A stretch of 64,000 bases of DNA, taken from positions 248,001 through 312,000 of the forward strand of contig NC_008379.1 in NCBI RefSeq assembly GCF_000009265.1. The letters are read 5' to 3'. The notes beneath the pieces are model-generated. The model saw only the letters and a list, made by a program, of their open reading frames with translations. It was not told where the DNA came from and made no database searches. Made by a program: the position numbers and the translations under genes. This document shows, in pieces, positions 1-9,419 of this stretch; the first letter of the stretch is position 1; each line of letters begins with the position of its first letter. The DNA comes from Rhizobium johnstonii 3841 (GTDB taxonomy: Bacteria > Pseudomonadota > Alphaproteobacteria > Rhizobiales > Rhizobiaceae).

Positions 1-307
1 GCGGATCCTGGAAGACGAGCTGCATGCGCGCCCTCAGGCTACGCCAGCGCGGCGTTCTGAGTGCCGGCATCGCCTCCCCGTCGAAGCGGACGCTGCCTTC
101 GGTCGGAGCTTCGAGCCCGAGCAGCAGCCGGCCCATAGTCGATTTTCCTGAGCCGGATTCGCCGACGATGCCGAGCGTCGTCTTCGGCGCGACCGACAGC
201 GAAACGCCGTCGACCGCCCGGACATGGCTCGGCTTTCCGAAGACGCCGCGGCGCATCGTATAGGTCTTGACGAGGTCGTTCGCTTCGATCAGCTGAGGTT
301 CGCTCAT
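1..307 (-). CDS. ABC transporter ATP-binding protein, DppF/OppF type (5' part only)
   Basis: Only about the first 102 codons are in the window; the rest lies beyond the left edge. The protein begins MSEPQLIEAN, has a Walker A GESGSGKST at residues 49-57, and reaches the Q-loop (LVFQDP) at the edge. This is the second ATPase of a peptide-type importer (DppF/OppF family), energising uptake from the cytoplasmic face. The ATG overlaps the stop of the preceding ATPase gene as ATGA, so the two are translationally coupled; an upstream in-frame ATG at 313 is possible but less likely. The two permeases that this system needs are not in the window and may follow this gene. Confidence 0.9.
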   Translation of the reverse strand, partial: MSEPQLIEANDLVKTYTMRRGVFGKPSHVRAVDGVSLSVAPKTTLGIVGESGSGKSTMGRLLLGLEAPTEGSVRFDGEAMPALRTPRWRSLRARMQLVFQDP

Positions 308-1311
308 GCCCATGCCACTCCCTGCTGTGCCTGCATGAGGTTCGGCTTCGATGCGGTGGCGCCGTCACTGAGCGGATGGAAGCAGGCGGTTGCACGGTCG
401 TCGTCAACTGCGACGAGCGGCGGTACTTTGTTATGACAGAGTTCCGAGGCATGGCCGCAACGCGGCGCAAAGGCGCAGCCGCCGGGCATCCGGCCGGGCT
501 GCGGCACGGTGCCGGGGATCGGTACCAGCCGGTCGCGGCCGGCATCGATACGCGGAATGGCATCGAATAGCCCGCGCGTATAGGGATGGTGCGGCGACCG
601 GAACAACGATTCCGTCGGGCATTTCTCGACGATGTTGCCGGCATACATGACGCAGACGCGTTCGCAGATCTGCGACACCGCGCCGAGATCATGACTGATG
701 AAGACGATCGCCATGCCAGTTTCCTCGCGGATCGAAATCAGCAGATCGAGGATCTGCGCCTGGATCGTCGCGTCCAGCGCCGTCGTCGGCTCATCAGCGA
801 TCAGCAGATCCGGATTGCCGGCAAGCGCCATGGCGATCATCAACCGCTGGTTCTGGCCACCGGAAAATTCATGCGGAAAATTGTCGAAACGGCGCACCGC
901 GTCGGGAATGCCGACCATTTCCATCAGGCGGACGGCCTCGTTGCGGGCGGCCCTGCCGGTCAGGCCGCGGTGCAGTTCGACGGCTTCGGCGATCTGGCGC
1001 CCGGCGCGGATGACCGGGTTGAGCGAGCTCGACGGATCCTGGAAGATCATGGCGATGCGGCCGCCGCGAATGCTTTCGAGCTTCGTGCGCGACGCGCCGA
1101 TCAGCTGATCGCTGCCGAGACGCACGCTGCCTGAGACGGAAGCCTTTCCAGGCAGGAGCCCGAGTGCCGCCAGCCAGGTGACCGACTTGCCGCAGCCGGA
1201 TTCGCCGACGAGACCCACCGCCTCGCCCTTCTCGATCGCCAAATCGACGCCGTGCAGGACTTCGATACCGCTGAAAGCGACCTTCAAATTGGAAATTTCG
1301 ACCAATGGCAT
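304..1311 (-). CDS. ABC transporter ATP-binding protein, DppD/OppD type
   Basis: 335-residue ATPase of a peptide/nickel/opine-type importer. Walker A GESGCGKS at residues 36-43, signature FSGGQNQR, Walker B LLIADEPTTALD, H-loop FISHD, and the C-terminal oligopeptide-type extension with the cysteine cluster CAFAPRCGHASELC. I chose the ATG at 1311 because AGGAG stands just upstream and the protein then begins directly with the ATPase fold (MPLVEISNLK); the open frame continues upstream through a repeat element that is not protein-like. It follows the binding-protein gene (1498-3132) after a hairpin and a palindromic repeat, and overlaps the next ATPase by ATGA. Substrate not determinable; the neighbouring hydrolase suggests a phosphonate or phosphodiester. 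Confidence 0.92.
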   Translation of the reverse strand: MPLVEISNLKVAFSGIEVLHGVDLAIEKGEAVGLVGESGCGKSVTWLAALGLLPGKASVSGSVRLGSDQLIGASRTKLESIRGGRIAMIFQDPSSSLNPVIRAGRQIAEAVELHRGLTGRAARNEAVRLMEMVGIPDAVRRFDNFPHEFSGGQNQRLMIAMALAGNPDLLIADEPTTALDATIQAQILDLLISIREETGMAIVFISHDLGAVSQICERVCVMYAGNIVEKCPTESLFRSPHHPYTRGLFDAIPRIDAGRDRLVPIPGTVPQPGRMPGGCAFAPRCGHASELCHNKVPPLVAVDDDRATACFHPLSDGATASKPNLMQAQQGVAWA

Positions 1312-1358
1312 TTCAGCCTCTCCTTCTTGCATTCCCGCCGGCCGCCAGATCCGAATGA

Positions 1359-1402
1359 GAGCATGATGCCGAAAACCGCTCACACTTTTCGCCATCATGC
1401 TC
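1359..1402. repeat. Rhizobial intergenic palindrome, copy 1
   Basis: Outer arms GAGCATGATG and CATCATGCTC bracket an imperfect inner dyad with the core AAAAC/CACACTTTTCG. A closely similar unit is at 11518-11565 and a related one at 56045-56088. From memory such elements are numerous between genes in Rhizobium. Here it lies in the gap between a binding-protein gene and its ATPase gene. Confidence 0.8.
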
Positions 1403-1450
1403 GTGCCTGTCGGGCCTGCCTGGTTTCCGGATAGCCGGTGCACCAAATGG

Positions 1451-1480
1451 CAGCGAGCCGGAGTTTCCCCCGGCTCGCTG
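1451..1480 (-). terminator. Hairpin after binding-protein gene (attenuator or terminator)
   Basis: Perfect 11-bp stem (CAGCGAGCCGG with CCGGCTCGCTG, 8-base loop) 18 bases beyond the stop of the binding-protein gene 1498-3132. It has no strong T-run, so a partial terminator or mRNA-stabilising stem before the ATPase genes is more likely than full termination. Confidence 0.6.
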
Positions 1481-1497
1481 ATGTCGTCAGGTCTTGA

Positions 1498-3132
1498 TCA
1501 GGACCAGTTGCCCTGGCGGAAGTCCATGGCGAAGGCCGATGCGGCCTTCCAATTGATCGACTTCGACTTGGCGGTGAAGACGGCGTTCTGGTGGAGAACG
1601 GTATAGGCGGGGTCTTCGCGCTCGCAGATCTGCAGCATGCGGGCGAAAGCGTCATGACGCTTGGCGCGATCGGTGCTGGTCTCGAGGAAGGTCGACAGCG
1701 TGTTCATTTCGGCGTTGGTCCATTCGCCGACCTGCTGCTGCTGGCCGTTCGGGCCGTGCTGGGCGACGATCGAGGAAACGGGATCGGGGAAGCTTGCGGA
1801 GTTCGACCAGTCGCGGACGGCGCGCGTCGGCGTCTTTTCGAGGATCTGCTGCCAGTTTTCCTTCATCTCGATCTGCACGTTGAGGCCGACCTGCGCCCAC
1901 ATTTCGACGAGGATCTGCGCCGTCGGGGTCTGGTTGGTATAGTAGTTGTTCAGCAGGCGATACGGGATCGGGTCGCCCTTGTAGTTGGCTTCCTTGAGGA
2001 GCTGGCGGGCGAGATCCGGATTGTATTCCGGCACGGTCCAATCCTTGACCAGCATGTCGCCATAGAAGTCCCACTGCAGGCCGGCCGGAACGCGGGTGCG
2101 GCCTGCCCAGAGCGAGTCCACGATCGCCTGGCGGTCGATGGCATGCGTGAAGGCGCGGCGAACCAGCGGGTTGCCGAGCTGGGCATGGGTCTTGTCGAAC
2201 ACAGTCAGACGGTGGTTGGTGATGATGCCGCCCTGGACTTCGAAGGCAGCGTTCTTTTCAATGCCTTCGATCTGGTCCGGCGGGATGTCGCTGGCGAGGT
2301 GATATTCGCCGGACAGCAGGCCGTTGACGCGCGAGGCGACTTCCGGAACTTCGACGAAGCGGATCTGCTTCACCGGAGGACGGCCGCCCCAATACTCGTC
2401 ATGCGCTTCGTAGATCAGGTAGGTATCCGGCTTGAATTCGGCGACGCGGTAGGGACCGGTGGTGATCGGCGCGCGAGCCCAGTCGAGATAGCTCTTGGCT
2501 TCGTCCCAGCTGCGGCGGTTGGCGATGGCGCTGGCGGCAACGGAGATGCGGCCTTCCATCGTCACGTCAGGCGAACCGTTGACGAAGCGGACGGTGTATT
2601 TGTCGACGATTTCGATGCCGAGCAGGGCCGGCCAGATACGGCGGGCGACGGCCGGGATTTCGACCGGCAGTTCCTTGCTTTCGCGGCCGAGCGGGTTCTT
2701 TTCGGTGACGAAGATCGTCTTGCCGGTGCTCGGCTGCGTATCGCCGAACATCCGTTCCTTGCTGAAGGAGAAGGCGACGTCTTCGGCCGTCATCTCGTCG
2801 CCATTGTGAAATTTGACGCCCTGGCGCAGTTTCAGCTCGACGGTCTTGTCGTCGATACGGCGCCATTCGGTAGCGAGCGACGGAACGGCCGAGAGGTTGC
2901 CGAGCCAGTCGAGGCCGATCAGGCTTTCCCAGAGCGACGAATTGAAGATGCGCTGGCCGACATTCGACTGTTCGCGCAGCGTATCCAGCGTGTTCGAGTT
3001 CGAGATCTTCTGGACGGCGATGGTGATCGAAGGACGGTTGTCGTCCTGGGCGATGGAAAAGCGCGGCAGGATCAGCGAGCTGGCGACGCCGGTGGCAAGG
3101 CCGAGAGCACCGCGACGGGTGAAGCTAACCAT
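1498..3132 (-). CDS. Extracellular solute-binding protein, family 5 (peptide type)
   Basis: 544-residue periplasmic receptor of a peptide/nickel-type ABC importer. It begins MVSFTRRGALGLATG and has a hydrophobic stretch ending near residue 28 (RFSIAQDD), which looks like a Tat-type signal with twin arginines at 6-7. The body has the family-5 pattern of long alternating segments (for example LRQGVKFHNGDEMTAEDV, residues about 100-118). Start set by AAGGAG upstream of ATG. It lies 33 bases after the phosphonate monoester hydrolase gene and before two ATPases, so the four genes form an operon. The ligand is unknown; linkage suggests the uptake partner of the hydrolase. Confidence 0.92.
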   Translation of the reverse strand: MVSFTRRGALGLATGVASSLILPRFSIAQDDNRPSITIAVQKISNSNTLDTLREQSNVGQRIFNSSLWESLIGLDWLGNLSAVPSLATEWRRIDDKTVELKLRQGVKFHNGDEMTAEDVAFSFSKERMFGDTQPSTGKTIFVTEKNPLGRESKELPVEIPAVARRIWPALLGIEIVDKYTVRFVNGSPDVTMEGRISVAASAIANRRSWDEAKSYLDWARAPITTGPYRVAEFKPDTYLIYEAHDEYWGGRPPVKQIRFVEVPEVASRVNGLLSGEYHLASDIPPDQIEGIEKNAAFEVQGGIITNHRLTVFDKTHAQLGNPLVRRAFTHAIDRQAIVDSLWAGRTRVPAGLQWDFYGDMLVKDWTVPEYNPDLARQLLKEANYKGDPIPYRLLNNYYTNQTPTAQILVEMWAQVGLNVQIEMKENWQQILEKTPTRAVRDWSNSASFPDPVSSIVAQHGPNGQQQQVGEWTNAEMNTLSTFLETSTDRAKRHDAFARMLQICEREDPAYTVLHQNAVFTAKSKSINWKAASAFAMDFRQGNWS

Positions 3133-3165
3133 GGGATATCTCCTTGGGTTCTCTGGTGGTTCGGA

Positions 3166-4710
3166 TCAATGGCTGCGTTCGCTCAGGCCCTCGGGACCGG
3201 AGCGATAGTGGGTCAGGGTTCTGTCGGCATGTTTCAGGCGCCAGGAGAGCGCCTTCTGCGCATAGTCCCGCACGAGCGCGGCATAGGCCGGATCGTCGGC
3301 GAGATTGGTGAATTCGTTCGGATCGTGCCGCAGATCGAAGAACAGCGGCGGCAGCGCTGCGAAATGAACGTATTTGTATCGCTCGTCCTGGATGACGCAG
3401 AGGCTGCAATCATTCATGCCGAGGCCGAGGAAACTCTGCGGCTCGGAATAATAGACGTCGCGGAAGTCGTATTCGTAGTGCAATTCGGTGCGCCAATCCT
3501 GCGGTCGGCCCTCGCTCAGGAAGGGCAGCAGCGACAGGCCGTCACAGGCGTGCGGGATCTTTCCGCCGAGCCAGTCGAGTATGGTCGGCATGACGTCGAT
3601 GCTCTCGGTGAAGCCGCTTTCGATCGCGCCGGCACGCGCATTTTCGCCGGCGTCCTTGATGACGAGCGGAATGCGGAAGCTCGGATCGTTGTAGCCGATC
3701 TTGCCGAGCAGGTGATGATCGCCGAGCTGCTCGCCGTGGTCGCTGGTGAAGATGATCAGCGTATCGTCCCACTGTCCGGTCTCGTCGAGATAGCTAAAGA
3801 CCCGGCCAAGGCAATCGTCGACCTCGGTGATGAGGCCGCAATAGGTCGCGCGCATCTGGCGCAGTTCCGCTTCGTCGAGCGTTGCGCCCGACCCTTCGGC
3901 GCCCTGGAAGAAGGAGCCGCGGCGGATGCTGTCGACATAGAATTTCATCAGTGGATGTTGTGCAGCTTCGATATCCGGGTTGGCCGCGCGGATCGGCGCC
4001 GGCATGTCTTCCGGCCGGTACATGGCATGATAGGGAGCAGAGGCGACGAAGGGCGGATGCGGCCGATAATAACCGAGATGCAGGAAGAAGGGCTTGCCGT
4101 CACGGCCCTTGAGATAGGTCAGCGCCCGCTCGGTGAAGAAGGTCGAGTCCGAAAATTCTTTCGGGATGCGTGACGGACGGTCGGTGGCGCCGGCAACGGC
4201 ATCCTCGCCCTCTGGCAGCCAGATATCAGGGCGATGCTCCGGCAGATCGAAGCCGTTCTGTGCCACCCAGCCGAAATAACCCTCCATATTGGGCTCGAAG
4301 GCGCCGACCGGATGGAAGCCATCCATCAGGTCGCCAAGCACCCTGAAGCGCGGATCGTTCGGCGAAGTGGTGCGCGGATCCGGCACCGTCGTCGTATAGC
4401 CGATCAGCGCCGGATCGTAGCCGACGCCGCGCAACGCCTTGCCGAGGTTGAGATGGCGTTGGTCGAGCGGCACCGTGTTCTGCACGGCACGATGGTTCAT
4501 CAGGTAGAGGCCGGTGAGCAGGCTCGCACGGGCCGGGCCGCAGGGAACGCAGGTCGTCACGTGGTTCCTGAAGGTCACGCCCTCGCGACAGAGCCGGTCG
4601 AGATTGGGTGTCTTCAGGAAATCGATTTTCCCGTCGGCACGCAGAACGTGCGGAACGAAATCGGCTCGCCATTGGTCAACGACGATGAGTAGAACGTTTT
4701 TCTTTCGCAT
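3166..4710 (-). CDS. pehA: Phosphonate monoester hydrolase / phosphodiesterase (sulfatase superfamily)
   Basis: 514-residue member of the alkaline phosphatase superfamily that hydrolyses phosphonate monoesters and phosphodiesters with a formylglycine nucleophile. The sulfatase signature CxPxR appears as CGPAR with Cys57 as the residue to be converted to formylglycine. Asp12, Gln13, Asn78, Tyr105, Thr107, His218, Asp324, His325 and Lys337 are all present at the positions I recall for the structurally characterised R. leguminosarum enzyme, which is also 514 residues. No signal peptide, so it should act in the cytoplasm, and it needs a formylglycine-generating enzyme encoded elsewhere. First gene of an operon with a peptide-type importer. 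An arylsulfatase or choline sulfatase is less likely. Confidence 0.93.
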   Translation of the reverse strand: MRKKNVLLIVVDQWRADFVPHVLRADGKIDFLKTPNLDRLCREGVTFRNHVTTCVPCGPARASLLTGLYLMNHRAVQNTVPLDQRHLNLGKALRGVGYDPALIGYTTTVPDPRTTSPNDPRFRVLGDLMDGFHPVGAFEPNMEGYFGWVAQNGFDLPEHRPDIWLPEGEDAVAGATDRPSRIPKEFSDSTFFTERALTYLKGRDGKPFFLHLGYYRPHPPFVASAPYHAMYRPEDMPAPIRAANPDIEAAQHPLMKFYVDSIRRGSFFQGAEGSGATLDEAELRQMRATYCGLITEVDDCLGRVFSYLDETGQWDDTLIIFTSDHGEQLGDHHLLGKIGYNDPSFRIPLVIKDAGENARAGAIESGFTESIDVMPTILDWLGGKIPHACDGLSLLPFLSEGRPQDWRTELHYEYDFRDVYYSEPQSFLGLGMNDCSLCVIQDERYKYVHFAALPPLFFDLRHDPNEFTNLADDPAYAALVRDYAQKALSWRLKHADRTLTHYRSGPEGLSERSH

Positions 4711-4873
4711 GGAGCCCCCACTTGTGCGGGGCTGTTTGAACCGCGATTATTGCAGCGCGATGACCACTTTTTCAAAGTTCCATGACATTGAACGGATCGT
4801 GGCTTTCTTCGCTTTTATTCCAGAAGCGTCATGAAATTGTAACATTCACGACACACTCATCGCCCGCGCCTGA
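4711..4873. other. Intergenic region upstream of pehA
   Basis: AT-richer than the flanking genes and carries the presumed pehA promoter. The only motif I can support is a possible PhoB-type repeat at 4826-4843. No open frame, RNA gene or strong hairpin is seen. Confidence 0.5.
4826..4843 (+). promoter_or_regulatory. Possible PHO box
   Basis: Two heptamers, GCGTCAT and TTGTAAC, separated by GAAA, fit the PhoB pattern CTGTCAT-N4-CTGTNAC at 5/7 and 6/7 positions. A weaker third unit, ACGACAC, follows after four bases. The repeat reads on the plus strand, opposite to pehA, which weakens the case. Confidence 0.25.
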
Positions 4874-5014
4874 TCTGATCTGATCGCGGCACGCACCGTC
4901 AGTTTGCAGTTCTTTGAGACCCGGCGGCATGCTTCCCGCGGCAAGATCAAGGAGGCGGGCAACGTCTCCTACGATCAGACGACGGTTGCTCTGCCCGACC
5001 GGCTGCTCGACTGA
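4874..5014 (+). pseudogene. Possible 3' remnant of a plus-strand gene
   Basis: A 46-codon open stretch ends at TGA 5012-5014 with protein-like composition (it ends QTTVALPDRLLD) and no plausible start; the frame is closed upstream by TGA at 4871. It reads toward the 3' end of the convergent ATPase gene, whose stop lies only 3 bases away, as a real gene tail would. I do not recognise the family. It may be the end of a gene lost when the pehA operon was placed here, or chance. Confidence 0.3.
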
Positions 5015-5016
5015 GG

Positions 5017-6083
<1,067 letters not shown>

Positions 6084-6087
<4 letters not shown>

Positions 6088-6911
6088 TTGAGGGCTCCAG
6101 AGGTGAGGCCGGATACGATGCGGCGCTGCAAGAGAACGAAGATGGCAAGGATCGGCGTCACATACATCGTGGCGTAGGCCATGATGTTGTTCCACTCGTT
6201 GGTGTTCGGCCCCATGAAGGAATTGAGACCGACGCTTGCCGGCTGAAGCTCGGCCGCCTGGATCATCGACTTTGAATAGACGAATTCGCCGAAGGCCTGC
6301 ATGAAGATCAGGATGGCGCTGACCAGGATGCCGTTGCGGGCCAGCGGCAGCACGATGTTGAAGAAGGCGCCGACGCGCGAATTGCCGTCGACGAGCGCCG
6401 CCTCCTCCAGCTCCTGGGGAACGCTCATGAAGGTGGCGCGCACCAGGATGACGAAGAAAGGCATGCTCTTTGCCGCGACCGCGATGATGACGGCAAGGCG
6501 CGGAGTGGAAAGCAGGCCGATCTGCGAGAAGCCGACGAAGATCGGCGTGATCATCAGCGAGGCCGGCAGGACCTGCAGCATCAGGATCAGGAACAGGCCG
6601 ATATCCACCCAGACGTTGCGGTACCTGGCAAGCACATAGGCGCAGCCGACGCCGAGCAGGGTGATCAGCGCCACGGAACCAAGAGCGATGACCAGTGAGT
6701 TCCAGAGGTAGCGGCCCATGTCGCGGCTTTCCCAGACCGCGGCATAGGTGCCCCATTGCGGCGAGGTCGGCCAGAAGCTCGGCGGCGTCGCGAACATCTC
6801 CGAGCCGCTTTTCAGCGCGGTGATGTACATCCAGTAGAGCGGGAACAGATAGATCGCCGCCATGACGATCGATATCGCGAGCATCAGCCGGTCGCGGTTC
6901 GTCGTATTCAT
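6084..6911 (-). CDS. Carbohydrate ABC transporter permease, MalG type
   Basis: 275-residue inner-membrane permease with about six transmembrane segments (first at residues about 10-28, AISIVMAAIYLFPLYWMYI). The cytoplasmic EAA loop that docks the ATPase appears as EEAALVDGNSRVGAFFNIVLP. Overlaps both neighbours by ATGA, so production is coupled to the MalF-type partner and the ATPase. Confidence 0.94.
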
Positions 6912-7810
6912 CCGCGCACCTCGTGGCGTGTGGACCGGACATAGACGACGGACGCGAACATGACGAAGACGATCATGATGACGGAGATCGTCGCGCCCTT
7001 GGCGAAGTCGTATTGGCGGAAGGAGAGATCCCAGGCCCAGTATTGCGTGACGTTCGACGAATTGTTCGGCCCGCCCGATGTAATCGCGGCGAAAAGATCG
7101 AACTGCTGCAGCGTGAAGATCAGGCCGAGTGAGATGATGGCGCCGATGGTCGAGCGCATCATCGGCAGCGTGATCGTCCAGAAGCGCTGCCAGACATTGG
7201 CGCCGTCGAGTTCGGCCGCCTCAAAGAGATCGGCCGGGATGCCGGCAAGGCCGACGGACAGCAGGATCATGTTGAACGAGGTGCCGAGCCAGACATTGGC
7301 TATGATGACGGCATAGAGCGAATAATGCGGGTCCGAGCGCCAGAAGATGTTGCCGGAGATGATGCCGCTTTCCTTGAGAATGAAGTTCAGCACGCCGAAA
7401 TCGCCGGAGAGAATCCAGTTCCAGATGGCGCCGACGACGAGGCCGGGCATCACCCAGGATACCAGGAACAGGCCGCGCATCCATGAGGCGCCGGGAAAAT
7501 TGACCCAGAAGAACAGCGCCAGGCCGAAGCCGATCAGGAACTGGCCGGCGATGGAGCCAACGACGAAGATGACGGTGTTGTAGAGGATCGGCAGCGTTTC
7601 CGGCTGCGCGAAGAGGTCGGTATAATTCTTGAAGCCGACGAAGGGACGCGAGAAGGTCCCGAGGCTGAACATGTCGACCTCCTGGAAGCTCATCACGACG
7701 TTGTAGATCAGCGGCAGCCCCGCCATCAGGAACAGAAAACCGAGCGGGAAAGCGACCAGTACGATATCGAAACCGCGGCCGTCCCTGACGCTCATCAGGA
7801 TCCTCTTCAT
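6908..7810 (-). CDS. Carbohydrate ABC transporter permease, MalF type
   Basis: 300-residue inner-membrane permease with about six transmembrane segments and an EAA loop (EAAELDGANVWQRFWTITLP). It begins MKRILMSVRDG; a second in-frame ATG at 7795 is also possible. It lacks the large periplasmic insertion seen in the permease at 42451-43752. Between it and the binding-protein gene lies a 314-base gap holding an inverted-repeat element. Confidence 0.93.
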   Translation of the reverse strand: MKRILMSVRDGRGFDIVLVAFPLGFLFLMAGLPLIYNVVMSFQEVDMFSLGTFSRPFVGFKNYTDLFAQPETLPILYNTVIFVVGSIAGQFLIGFGLALFFWVNFPGASWMRGLFLVSWVMPGLVVGAIWNWILSGDFGVLNFILKESGIISGNIFWRSDPHYSLYAVIIANVWLGTSFNMILLSVGLAGIPADLFEAAELDGANVWQRFWTITLPMMRSTIGAIISLGLIFTLQQFDLFAAITSGGPNNSSNVTQYWAWDLSFRQYDFAKGATISVIMIVFVMFASVVYVRSTRHEVRG

Positions 7811-7913
7811 GGGTCCTCCGATACTCCGAACGGGGCCGCCTGGCGCATGATGCGGAAGACGGCCCCTGCCGGGAGGAAATGGTTGGATGGCTGTTGAGCC
7901 ATCGGTGGATACC

Positions 7914-8065
7914 CTTCTCCCCAGCGGGGAGAAGGTGGCGGCAGCCGGATGAGGGGGCGGCGAACTCGGCGTCTGCTGTTCTTCACTTGCGTTCAGAACA
8001 TTCGTCGCTGTCGCTCCTCACCCCCTCATCTGCCCTTTGGGCATCTTCTCCCCGCTGGGGAGAAG
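7914..8065. repeat. Large inverted-repeat intergenic element
   Basis: Arms at 7914-7957 and 8021-8065 are near-complementary; each contains the short palindrome CTTCTCCCCAGCGGGGAGAAG (or its variant) and a GAGGGGG end. They can form a long stem with the 63 bases between them as a loop. From memory this type of repeat is frequent in Rhizobium. It fills the 7811-8124 gap between the binding-protein gene and its permeases, where I see no open frame. It may act as an attenuator. Confidence 0.8.
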
Positions 8066-8124
8066 AGAGAGCAAGAGGCCAACCCCGGCCCTGCGCTGTC
8101 GCTTCGGCTGCGCCGAACCGCTTC

Positions 8125-9357
8125 TCACCCAAGCACAGCCTTGATCTTATCCGCGGCCTGATCGAGCGCGTCCTTCGGGCTCATCTGGCCGGTCAGTGCT
8201 GCCTGAATAGCGTCCTGGATCGCCTTGGAGATCTTCGGCCATTGCGGATGCGGGCCGCGCGGCTTGGCGTATTTCAGCTGTTCGAGGAACACCTTGAGGG
8301 CGGCATCCTTCAGCGGCTGACCGGTTTCCGGGATCGAAATGTCGGAGCGAGCCGGAAGCTGGCCGAAATTCTTGAACATCTTGTCGTCCTGCGAGGCGAA
8401 AAATTCGAGCGCCTTGAAGGCTTCGGCCGGATGTTTGCTGGTGGCGAAGATCGCCCAGTTGAAGTCGCCCATGGCCGACGAGCGCTCAGCCCCTTCCTTC
8501 GGAACCGGAAGCAATGTGACGCCCCAGTCGAATTTCGCTTCCTGGCTCATGCGGTCGAGTTCCCAGGGACCCGAGATCGCCATTGCCGCATTGCCTGAGT
8601 TGAAGGTGCCGGTCGAATCCCACTGGCCGCGCGTCAGCGTGTCGGGGGAAGCGAGCTTCTCGTCCATGATCGTCTTCCAGACCTCGAGCGCCTTCACCGC
8701 GCCTTCGGCATTGATATTTTCATAGCTGCCGCCACCCATCTGAGCCCAGGGAAGGAACTGGAAGGTGCCTTCCTCATTGGCCTTGGCCGAGAAAGCGAGA
8801 CCGTAGACGTTCTTGGCGGGGTCGGTCAGCTTGCGCGCATCTTCGACGAGTTCGTCCCAAGTCTGCGGCGGCTTGTTCGGATCGAGGCCCTTCGCCTTGA
8901 ACATGTCCTTGTTGTAGTAGAGCGCGATCGTGTTCGTCGCCTTCGGCACGCCAAAATACTTGCCGTCCCACTCCACGGATTTCAGCGGTCCGGGGAAATA
9001 GTTTGCCGGCTTGATCACCGTCGACTTGGAGATCATGTCGGTGAGATCGAGGAAAGCGCCGCGCGACGAGAACAGCGCATGCTCCGGATTGTCGACGGCA
9101 ATGATGTCGGGCGCTTGGCCGGTCGCAAAGGCGCGCATGGCCTCGGTGACGACGTCGTCGAACTGGATCAGCCGATACTCGATCTTGATGCCGTTGTTCT
9201 GGGCATTGAATTCCTTGACGAGGTTCGGCGCCGGCTGGATGTCCCTGTCCAGCGACCAGAGCGTCAGCGTGACGTCTTCGGCCCTGGCCGAAAGGCCGGT
9301 GAGCGAGATGCCTGCAAGCGCCAGAGCGCCCAGAATTGCATATTTGCGGATAGCCAT
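8125..9357 (-). CDS. Extracellular solute-binding protein, family 1 (sugar type)
   Basis: 410-residue periplasmic receptor. Sec signal peptide at residues 1-26 (hydrophobic core [13 protein letters not shown], cleavage after ARA). The mature N-terminus [11 protein letters not shown] and the segments [11 protein letters not shown] and [14 protein letters not shown] are typical of family-1 carbohydrate binders. Start set by AAGGAGGAG before ATG. Third gene of the operon from 11368; the partner permeases follow after the inverted-repeat element. The sugar cannot be told from sequence alone. Confidence 0.93.
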   Translation of the reverse strand: MAIRKYAILGALALAGISLTGLSARAEDVTLTLWSLDRDIQPAPNLVKEFNAQNNGIKIEYRLIQFDDVVTEAMRAFATGQAPDIIAVDNPEHALFSSRGAFLDLTDMISKSTVIKPANYFPGPLKSVEWDGKYFGVPKATNTIALYYNKDMFKAKGLDPNKPPQTWDELVEDARKLTDPAKNVYGLAFSAKANEEGTFQFLPWAQMGGGSYENINAEGAVKALEVWKTIMDEKLASPDTLTRGQWDSTGTFNSGNAAMAISGPWELDRMSQEAKFDWGVTLLPVPKEGAERSSAMGDFNWAIFATSKHPAEAFKALEFFASQDDKMFKNFGQLPARSDISIPETGQPLKDAALKVFLEQLKYAKPRGPHPQWPKISKAIQDAIQAALTGQMSPKDALDQAADKIKAVLG

Positions 9358-9419
9358 GATTCTCCTCCTTTGTGGTTATCCCCGTTTCCGGCAATTCCTC
9401 CTTGCCGGCCACGATATCA

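Noticed and set aside
1591..4173. 860-codon open frame on the plus strand, antisense to the binding-protein and pehA genes
   Set aside because: Third-position GC bias of the real minus-strand genes keeps the antisense frame open; the translated product has no recognisable fold and no ribosome site.
6088..6942. Long N-terminal extension of the MalK-type ATPase at 5017-6087
   Set aside because: The extension reads out of frame through the MalG-type permease; the ATGA overlap and the normal family start are at 6087.
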